The translations under genes were made by a program, and so were the position numbers. DNA of 64,000 nucleotides. Origin: Pterobdella sp. o SKG-2022. Lineage: Eukaryota; Annelida; Clitellata; Hirudinida; Piscicolidae. Where the stretch lies: contig OZ038322.1 in the NCBI GenBank assembly GCA_964035795.1, forward strand, positions 6,314,925 through 6,378,924, read 5' to 3'. Below are positions 23,601 through 35,200 of the stretch, piece by piece (position 1 is the first letter of the stretch; the number at the start of each line of letters is the position of its first letter). A model generated the notes under the pieces. The model did no database searches and was not told where the DNA came from. It saw nothing but the letters and a program-made list of their open reading frames with translations.

Positions 23601-26167
23601 TAAAACAATAAATACAACATAAACCTCAAAACAACGCAGAAATGATTATAATAGCTTCAATATAAGTTTTGCTGGAGGGCATGTATTTAGTGGCATCAAA
23701 GAAGTAATAATCTTACAAGCATTCGCTGCAGAGTTTCAACTGTCTGCCCCATCACCGATATCCCGTTGATCTCCCTTATCTCATCACCCACGTGCAGTGT
23801 GCCTGGTATCATCATGATAAAACGTATTTAATTTCAGTTTAATTATCTTGATATTAGCAGAAAGTTATAGTCGTAGAACACTTTGAAAAGATTATTTACA
23901 ATTTTTTTAAAAATTATTCATTAAAGTATTTTGCGTCAAAAACTTACACTAAAAACGATAGTGAAGATACAATGATTGGTCTGATAAAAAACATCATCTC
24001 CCATGAACCCTAACTCCATTTCGAGTACTTTTCACATTGATTCAAATAAATAATCTACCTGCCCAACCCCTCAAGTTGAATGACGTATAAAAATTTCTAT
24101 TCAACTATTAAAAAGAAATTGCACTCAAAAGGAAGAACTATTGTATAGATTAGTTTCAAGTCCTACTGAAATAAAACCAGGAGGATTATACAAGAGTGTA
24201 TATTTGGATTAAAAATGTATATTTTTTTTCACCATTATTGAAACTTAAACATTTGAAATAAAAATAATAACAATCAACAGAGAAATTCAATGTTTAAAAA
24301 AATTAATTATTAAGAAAATTTATATTAAATTGAAAATATTCATTATAAGAGAAAAATTAGCAGACATGACAAAAACGCTGGTCATAATTCAAAAAAAACA
24401 TCAATACACATGGATACACCACAAACAAACAAACAAACAAATAAACAAACAAACAAACAAAACAGACAGACAGACAGACAAGAACACCACAGGCGGACTA
24501 ACACAGAAAACCCCCAAAAGGACAAAAACATAAAAAAAGATAGTAACACCACAGACAAACAGACAGAAGCAGCCTCACCTTGTTTGTGGATCATTCCTCC
24601 ATGCATGATGCGGGCCACCAAGCAACATCCCTCATTATTCACCTTCAACGTTATGCCCTGGTGTGGCGGAATAACAATAATAATAATAAGAAAAATTCTG
24701 ATAATAATAACAATAACAATATTATTATTTGTATTTAACAATATTAATTTTTTCAATTGAATATTAACATGAAATGTGATTGGCTGATAAAACAAGGAAC
24801 ATCTTATAAAACCCTACCATCGGTTCATCCGTGTTTTTCTGGAATTGTACTAATCTAACTCTCATGACGTTTTCTAAGTCATTATCTGGGTCGGGTGCTT
24901 CAAGGTCTAGGTCACCGTTGAGGTAGGGAGTTATGGGCGGTGGTGTGGCTCTGGAAATTTGAATTTATCATCCGTAAGTATAAGAGATGAATATTTGGAA
25001 CTTGAAAAAAAAAACCAAAGCCCTGGGAGTTGATTTATATTAAAGTTTCATTTTGGAAACATAGTTGAGTAATAATAAAGATTTTTCAATTGCATGGTTC
25101 GTTAAAACTTCAAATTTTTTCAATAATTTCGGACGTATGATCATTTTAAAAAGCACTTCTCAAATGAAACTGAGCAAAGGTTTTCAAAAACATTTGAGAC
25201 ATTATTAGTAAACAGACCTGAGAGCTTCGTCACTGTAAATTTCTGATGAGGTGATGTCATGGGTCAGTAGCATGTTCTGTGTGGTGTTGTGCCATGAAGT
25301 CCATCATTAAGTCTATCAAAATTTGAGTTCACCATTGAATATATGAGCATTATTTTATTGAATATCGTGGTTTGGAATTCATTATCGTATTTGAGAGCAT
25401 TATCACGGATGTCATTTTTATCTTATCTTTTTGTTTCCTGTTTAGTCAAAAAAAACATCCTATCTTTTCATTGTTGAAATAATCATCAACAACATTGTCA
25501 TTGTGTAGTCTCACTATCATCTTAATCATCATCCTTTTCACCACTACCACCATCACCCTCCTAACCACCACCATCATCATCATCATCATCATCATCATCC
25601 TCATCTTCATCCTCATCATCATCCTCATCATTATCATCCTCATCATCGCTATAATCATCACCATCATCATTATCATCATCATCCTCACCCCCATCATCAT
25701 CATTATCACCACCACCACCACCACCACATTAAAAAAATATCAAATTTAGTGAATATATAGTATAAAAGTTATTATATATATATTAATAAAATTATTAAAT
25801 GCATTTAATTTTTTTGAATGTACATTCGAAAAATTTATTAAAAACACTCTATTAAAATTCTTTAATATGAATCACTGAATTTACTCAGTATAAATAATTG
25901 GATCTACTGAATACAATTAATTTAGTAAATTATATTTTAATTAAATAAAAGATATTTAAATTCGAAAAAACCTATTTTAAATCATTAGAATATAATTAAA
26001 TGTAATAGAAGACAATTTTATTTGTTAATACTACTATTGGATAATTATATATCAAAACAATTGATTTTTCAATCATATGAATTTATTTAAAATATTATTT
26101 TACAATACAATACAGTTACGAATAAAATTGAAGGGGTATTAACTTCAAGAGTTTCTAGGCCACATTA

Positions 26168-26200
<33 letters not shown>

Positions 26201-29200
26201 GTAGTAGTAGTAGTAGTAGTATTAGAAAGAATAGTAGTAGTAGTATTATAAGTAATATTTGTATTATCTCTACAAAAAACTACAGTTTTTTGTGAATAAA
26301 ATTAAAAATTGATAAAAATTTAAACAACTCAAAAAATAAATAGAAAAAATAGTGGGAGATGAGAATGTCCCGTTGAAATTCTGAAAACATATTTTTAATA
26401 AAAGCAGTAAAACTTGGGAGTAATCCAAGCTTATAAAGTGAATGAATAAATGAATAGAGAAAATAAATAGATGAATGAGTATGATCAATTTTATAGATTT
26501 TTTCTCCATAAAGATGATGCGGAAGATCATTATGCATAACTTATATGTGGAAATATGCAGAAGACCACCAAGAACCCTCACATTTTAGGGTTTGAAGTTG
26601 TGGATTTTAAGACCCTCAAAAGTTAGGGTTCATATTAACATAAATATTAAGCAGTTGTTTACCAACACGTTAATAACTAGTATATTTAGAAGCACAAATA
26701 AACTTTATTAAGATGAAAAGCTTTGTATTTCTATAAAATTTATTTGTTTTCCTAAATATACTCGTTTGATTGTGGCTAGTGTGAAATAATCAAGTTAAAA
26801 AATGAAGGTAAAACTTTATTTTCACTCACTGAATGCAAAATGACACACCGTGGGGCAAAAAAATCAAAAAGTAACGCCATAGCTGGCCAGAGCATTGAAT
26901 TAGACTGGCAAAAAAAAACTCCCGTTCATGAAGCGCTACAAAAACCTTAAGGTCTGAAAAACGGAAGCGAGGAAGACCTTACATCACATGGTGGCCAACA
27001 ATAAAAAAAGACCTAGTCCCTCACATAGAAGTTGACTGGAACGAACCATCACAAGTACTCCATACACTGAAAAAAGTATGTAGAGAAAGGAGAAAGCGGA
27101 AAAAAATCGTAAATCACGTGACGCTTATAAACATAGGATAAGATGAACTATATATACTAAATACAACAGACCTTTTTCGCTGATAGACGTTACTAGAAAG
27201 TTCACTCTTATTTTGAAAATTTTAATTTGAAAAACGTGTAGCTTCAAATTCCACCTTTGCTACCCACTTAAAACCACTATATGACAGAATTTCAAATAGT
27301 CTAACTTGAAAATTAAGGTATTTTTCTTGATGAAAATTGGCCAATTGGTATGTCTTTTAGATGGTTTGTATGAAGCGCTGTTAAAAGCACTTCATTTTAT
27401 CAATTATTTTGCCATTGATGACTAGGAGTTTTACAGTATTTTTCCAAACCCATAATTTGGCTGACTACAACAAAAATCTTTTAAAATTAAAAAAAATAAT
27501 TTCGAAATGAGATTTTTAAACAAAGAATAGAATATGAAAAAATTTTATTTCATGCATATATATTTCTAAAGACATCGTATAAGGTCTTGGGCAAGCATGC
27601 TAACATTTGAACATCTTTCACTGGCACGCTTAACAAATTTCCTTGCTCTCTGATGTTACAAAAAGCACCTCGAAGAACTAGATGCTTTTTGAAAAAAAAA
27701 AATCAAAAAAAAAAACTAAGTTCGATCATTTTTGTTCCTTTTTCAAATCATATGATAAACATGAGATGATTCAAATATTCCCATTTCAAAGGATATTCTC
27801 AAAAAAAAAAAGATAAAATAATTTGAAAAAATTGAAATCTGAGCGTAAGACAAAAAAGATTTATCTATCGAAAAATTAGTACACTTAGAACATTTCGGCA
27901 CAAAAGAAATGATTAGGATAACTTAAACAAGCCCAGGGCGAAAGTAAACAAAGGAAATTGGTTGAGCATTGGACTATAATAATAATGATGAAAATAAAAA
28001 ATATGATAAAAATTATTATATTATTATTACTATAGTTCTTATTATTGATGTTATTATAAAAAAAAAAGATAAATAACAGTGTCAATATTAATATATGAAC
28101 CAGCCAATCAAAGATGTCATTGCAATTAAAACCGTTGCTTCATGTTCTTCTCTTCATCTAATTTCATATCTATTTCCCGATTGAATTGGTGCAAAAAAAA
28201 ACTGCAGGTTCCAATGGAATTCATTCTTTCATCATTTCCCTGCAGCTCATGATACAAAATCATTGTGAGCTCTGCTTATACTCGATTCCCTATTTCCTTT
28301 CAGTTCTTTGATGCAGCCAGCTGATGCTTAAGCGTCTCTTACATTACTATATGTGGTTTTAGCTGCTATATGTCAAAGAATATATATTAAAATACAAAAA
28401 ACGTACAGATGATGATGCTGAGATAGATAAACAAGGTATATATATATACAACTTCTATATACTAAAATACAAAGATAGATATAAAGATAACTTTTGAAAC
28501 AGATCGAAAGCGAACTAACGACTAGGAAGGGCTGCAGAAGCAACTGACCGAGTTCGTATGACTCCCTAGCCACGTGAGATGGTGCGGATTGTAAGAGGCT
28601 TAACACCTGATAAGTAATAAGAAAAATATTGAAGATGATAATAATGACATAAATTTGAAATGTAATAATGAGAATAATAATAAAAATAATGATAATGAAT
28701 TTAATAATAAAAAGAATAATAATAATATAAATAATGATAATAATAACAGCTCATTGGATAATGATACTACTAAAATCTGTAAGCTATTTTTCATTTATAC
28801 GATCATCAAAATTTTAAGAATATTAGACAATTTTTTTACGTCGACTTATGAAAGAACTTTAGTAAATTTATTAAGCAAAATGAACAGCTGTAATTTTCAA
28901 TAAGTTTAGTCTTAGCATTAAACACTAGAAAAACCATGCAGTGGTTAAGTATATTAGACAATATTAATTAATTAACATAACCATATGATAAAACTCAAAT
29001 CAAACACATTTATTAACTGAATAACACGAAGCTTTTTGCAAGCCGAAGTCACATTATCAAGTGGAATACACAAACTATATAACATCTATTCAATACATCG
29101 AACCTCTTTGAGGACGGGAAGTGCGGGTGAGGAGTGGCTGTGGTGAATGGATGCAAACCCCTTGCAGTTTATGCGGTCGTATAACTGTGCAGTGGTTATC

Positions 29201-32200
29201 AGGGCTTTGTTCATTTGGGTTATAACAATGGGTAGATAAATGGGTGTCATGGTTTATAACGATACTGATAACTATGATGATGATGATGGTGATGATGACA
29301 ATAATATTGACAACATTAATAGCAATAAAAAAATAACAACTATTATCATTATTATTATTGGTAGTTCTATTAGTAATAATAATTCTTGAATATTAACTAT
29401 TGATTTTTGAAAAAAAATCTATGACAAGAGCAAAAGCAATTTTAAAATGACGACAATTCCTAATGTTTTCTATATTTTTATAACTGATATGATAGCAATA
29501 ACATTAATAATGAAAACAAAAAACATGAAATATAGCAAAAACCAATGTAAATGATAAAAAAAAACGAATAAAAATATGAAGAAGTGAAAAATAATTAAGT
29601 GTGGATAAAACATAAAAAAAAAAATATAATCAAAGCCGATAACAATAATAATACAAAGCCACTTGATAACCAAAAAACCCATAACAACAACAAAAAAATA
29701 ATAACAAAAGTAATAATAATAATAATAAAAACAATAATGACAACAAAAAAATAATATTAAGCGTTCTAACCACAAGTAAGGCTTTGAGGCGAAAGTCTTG
29801 GAAGATGCTTTGCAGGGAAGAGATGTCAGGTTCGTGGAGGTTCATCAAGCACTGCACTTCTTCCAGAGAATCCACCACCTGGCCCACTGCTGCTCGGGTG
29901 GTTGTGGTGGTTGATAATTGTGGTGATGAGGTGACGGTGGTTATAACGAGGTGGTGGTCATAATGAGGTGGTGATAGTAGTTATAAAGTGCTTTTTATTA
30001 TGATAATGTTTATAATGTTGGTAATGTTTAATAGAAATTTTATATTCACAATGTTTATGATACTCATATTGGTGATTAGATTTATAATGGTGCTAATAGT
30101 AATGGAGTTTATGGTGTTAGTCATTTTGATAGTGGGGGTGGTTACAAGAAAAGCCTGTAGTTATCCATGTTATTACAGAAAAGCAGCCTTCAACTATACG
30201 TGATGATTCAGATGTAGTTTAATGTCGATGTTCAAACCGTGTTTATATTATTTTACTTTGATGTGTATCTTATTTTTATTCGTATTATTAAAATGAAAAT
30301 TAGAGAACACTTTCATTATTATTATTAGCAAAACTTGAAAAATTATTATTATGAAAACTGAACAAACATATTATTACGATCACAAACCGGAAGTGACACC
30401 CCATTCGGATGAGTAGTCTTTAAGGGGGGGAGGCAGGAAGGTCCAAGCAGTTGACCAATGGGGGCTTGACAGGACAGACAAAATGATTTTCTATTGGTCG
30501 AAGTGAGTGCTTGTTAATTTTGGTTGTGGAATTTCAGGAAAAATAATGAAGGAATATATAAATAAATCAATCAATAAGACAACCTTGTGTTATCGTTTGA
30601 AAGTTTTGACTAGTTATTGAAAGTGCTTAATAGGATTTTTCAAAAAATTGTAGGTTTTGTTGAAGAATATAATTCAATTTAACAGATCTCAAAAAAGATT
30701 TATGTTATGATTTCAGTTGTGAGTAACTACAAGTGCGAAACACTTGTTTAAGCCGGTAGAAGAAAAAATTTTGAAGTGATCCTTTCATGATTGCGCCTCT
30801 GAAGCGTAATAAATAACTTAATAAGCTTATGAAATAGTGGTTTAGGTAGAATAATTTGAAAAATTTCAACACAGATTTTGTCTAATTAAAAAAAAAATAA
30901 AGCTTGAATTTATATTAATAATCCTAATTGTGGTATTGTTATGATGACAAACCGATCGACAATCAAGCCTTAAAACCTGCCAATCTTGTATTTATCGGTT
31001 CACGAGCCATTAAACAAGCACTTCTTCAAACAAATGGCTCCCTGAAACTTAATTCTCTACGTTTCATTTAATCTATTTTTAAAGCTTTCACTTAAAAATT
31101 GTTTTTATCTTGGTCTTTTCTTAACGAACGAAGCGAGAAATATTTGCAGCGAGTATGCCTTAATATGTTCAGATGATTAATGCTGAGGTATTAAAGCACA
31201 TTTTATTGAGCTAATATACATCAATGGAACTTGTAAGCCCCTCCTTCAAACATCAAACCTCCATACACGTCCCATGGAAAATATTCTAATTTTGTACCTT
31301 ATTGAATCAATTTTGATTTAGCCACCTCCAAATTATATTTCTTATTTTTTTTTATTTAATTTAATTTTTATTAGAATTATTATTGTAAAAGGAAAGATGC
31401 AGTGCCAAATTTATAACAGATGATTTTGTGTCTAGAAAAACATGAAAAGTAGGATAAATAGAGTTTAAGACATGCATATGAGGGTTAATATGTGTTTATA
31501 GTCACTTGTCAAAAATTTCACGATATTTTAATAAAGAGAGCAGGAGCTTACATAGAGCATGAAAATGTAATCACACACGCACTTTAAGTTTTTGGATTGT
31601 GTTGAACTTCTGTAGCTCTTCTACCGTCTCCAACAGGTGTATTTTAGAAGGCCTTCCTCTCTCCTTCACAAGTGCCAATGAGATTCAAAGTTAAATTTAT
31701 ATAGCTTTCTCTCTATCTAAAAATTGAATTAATTAAAAAAAACACTACAGAACAGGTGCTAAATGTCGGTTAAAAGCGGGATAAAACTTGATAACAAGAT
31801 AATTAGTGTAATTCTCTAGCGATTGAGCTCACGGGCTAATAAACTAAGTTTTTAAAATAAATGAAAAGTAAAAAATACAATTATGAATATAGCGCAACTA
31901 GAAAAACAACAAAAAAAAAAGCTTGAATGATTACTGATGTTATTGGCCCACATGGAGAAGCACTATGTGAAAGATATTAATTGCTAAACTAACGCCCCAG
32001 TCAGGGGCGACTTAATGGTTGACATAGTATAAACATTATAATTAGCACAATTACAGTAGCACAACTTTCAACTGTGACCACAAACAGTGATGTTAGAACA
32101 TTTGAAAGTGTGAAACCCAATAATCTACCTTAATCCAAGGATGCTTCAAGACGTCATCGAGAGAAATGCGGTGGTTTTGGTCGAGTTCCAACATGCGGTG

Positions 32201-35200
32201 AATCAAGTCTTTAGCGTCATCTGATATCAATTCCCACTGTCTTCCCTTCATCTTCGAAGGTTTAGAGATAATTAAATTATTTTCTGTCTAATTTAACGAA
32301 GTTTTCCGCTTGTTTTCTTTTATAAGATAATTTCAATATTTCAATTTAAAATCTATGATTAGAAACAATTTCACGAAACAGCTATAACTTTTTAATGCAC
32401 GTAAACTCGACATGATTGGTTGAACAAACCTAATAATCTGCACCAACCGAGTATGAGCCTCGTACGATGGCCTCAAAAAGATGCTGTTTGGTGCCAAAGA
32501 ATGGAGTCTGGCCACTCATTAAAATGTACAGAAGCACCCCGAGACTCCAAATGTCGACTGGGAGGCCATACGGTTCTCGCTTGATCACCTCCGGGGCTAC
32601 AAAGTGAGGCGACCCCATGAAATCTGTAGATGATCATTGTGGATTGGTTTCGCTTCTATTTAAGTTAATTAAGATAGTTTTGAGGTTTATATCATAATGG
32701 ATGGATGTGTGTTCATACAGCATTAAGGGAAACACCTGAAAACGTAAATCAAACCCAGATACAAGCAGCTTGAAAATTTTTTATATTTGATTCCCCGTGA
32801 AAAAATTTTTATTTATATACGATGTTAAATTTCTAAATAACTAAAAATCATAGAAGCATACGAAGTATATCTTCGTTTTAACACATCACTGATAGAGCTG
32901 GTAGTTTTGAAGAGTCGATAAAAAGTGTTTGAATTATAAAAAGTTCAAGTGCACAAAGCTTAATATCACAAGAAGGGTGTTCATGCCTGCATAAGATGTT
33001 TCCATAAATTTCAAATTTTTTTGCGCATATGGTAGTGTAAAAGGATTCAATTCTAATTAAAGTTTCACCTAAATTGCACTCACTTTTTACTTTCATTTTA
33101 TTTTATTTCCCCCTCTTATGGATTTCATGGATTATCGACATTGTATTAAATTTTAAACTCACTTCAAGCAATAAAAACTACCTCTTTAATATAACCTACC
33201 AAATTTTTTCCTGCATGCCACATTTATTGTCGATTTTATATCCTTCTTCATTGATTTAACACTCCAAAAATACTCGACTATGGAAATTATGCGTAGTAAT
33301 TCAAAATTACGAGTATGGAAGTGATTTGCATTTCAACATATATTTTTGCAGGCTTTTCTTATCGATATTTGGCAGATTTTTGACGGAAAAGACTAAATTC
33401 GAAAACCATTGCGATATCGTGCAACAAAAAGTAAAATATTCGAATGATATAAATGCTTTGATGAAACACGATACATAAACATGAAATATAATTTCAAATA
33501 GAAAAAAACTCAATTCAAAACAACTGGAAAATCTCTACCCAAAGTAAAATATCTAACGGTTATGAAAAACTATAAAAATTTTATCGCAGATAAATTGAGG
33601 TTGATTTCCACGAAAAAATATTAAGCAAACAAATATAACCTATATATTCCCAGAGAATAAAATTCTCACGTACGTCCGAGTTGTGTGCACAATGCCACTA
33701 TCTATTACGCCTCGCTCTTCTCAAAATTCTATATTCTATTTATTTTCTCAGAAGTTCACCACGGAACAAATGACGAACAGAATAAACGCAAGTTTTTTAG
33801 GTTATATATTCAAAGAAAATGTTTCATTATTTTGTATATATAACACATGGCTTTAGTTCTGAAGTGATTATTGACTATATAAAGCATTTTAATAACTGAT
33901 ATAAGCAATAAAATGGAAAGACGTAATAGAGCAGTTTTGAATGATGAGCGAACATAATGGCATACTGTGCACGCATCAGCACAACAAGCACTAAATCATA
34001 GGCGAGCTTTTTATTGAATTATTGCTCATTGAACAAAACATACCCAATACATAGACAAATAATTTATCGATTTCAGTGTTCGATAATCAAGTTGTGTAAA
34101 GTAATACAAGATAATTTAACCTTTCATCCTTTTATTTCGTTATATAGCCCAAAAGCGCACACACTAGCCTGAATCAGTGATTTTTTGCTTGCCCAACAGT
34201 TGCATTGCATTCCTGAAGCCACCTATCTTCACTGGAGCGGAATTCTCTTTGCTGACAAAATAACAATCACTTTTAATCACTTAACTAATTCAAATAATAA
34301 TGATAACTTAATATACGAAAAACGCAACGATTTTAAGATTAAATTTTTTTATGAACAATGCTTTTCTATATCACCTAGATACCATCCTCAATTGATATCA
34401 TAAGAGACATTAAATAAACGTTGATCAAAGATGAATGCGTATCATCATCATCAGATAGGATGAGTCGCCCGGGTCAAAAGCATATATCGTTTTTTTTATA
34501 GCAATCAAAAGCCCTAGAAGGTCTCCAGCACAAATTTGAAGACAGATTAAAAGGTTTTATGTTAAGTTGCTTTCATTAGTTACCAATCGTATATACATCT
34601 CTTAGCTTTAACTTTTGTGAATCTTTCTTGAATAATTTTATTGTGCAGTTGTCATCAATATTTAATATAGAATTTTTAAATGATGGCTGGGTGATGAAGT
34701 GTGTGAGAGAAAGAGGTCTAGGCTTAATGTATGTTTGTGACGTTGCATAAGTAGATGCTATCTCAATGAATATGTGAGGATCTACTCTGTAGCAATGTTT
34801 TTAGAGAACATTTTTAAACGTATGTATTTTATTGACACATATTAGACTGATTCATTATATGTTTTACTCATATTCTCGTAGAGGTGTATTATTATTGCCT
34901 TAAAGGTGAGAGTTTCTATACATATTTTTGCGGATCAAAAGTTTTGAAGCGTTAAATATTTGATATCTTTTGGTGGTGTTGTTATGAACTCCTACTAAGG
35001 CAACTAAATGGTCAGCTTTTCTGCTTGCGCGTGTACTGAAGGTATATTCAAAATATGAAAAATAAAATTATTTTTTAATTTTAGAAGGTATTAAAATGCT
35101 AGTGGGTTTTAATATGAGGTATCTCTTTTAGACTAATGATTCATGATTGTACAGCTCAACATTTTTTGATGATAATTTAATTTTAAAGTGTAATGTTATT

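Noticed and set aside
25446..25749. Met-rich and Ile-rich frames on opposite strands
   Set aside because: Trinucleotide (ATC)n repeat inside a CASK intron.
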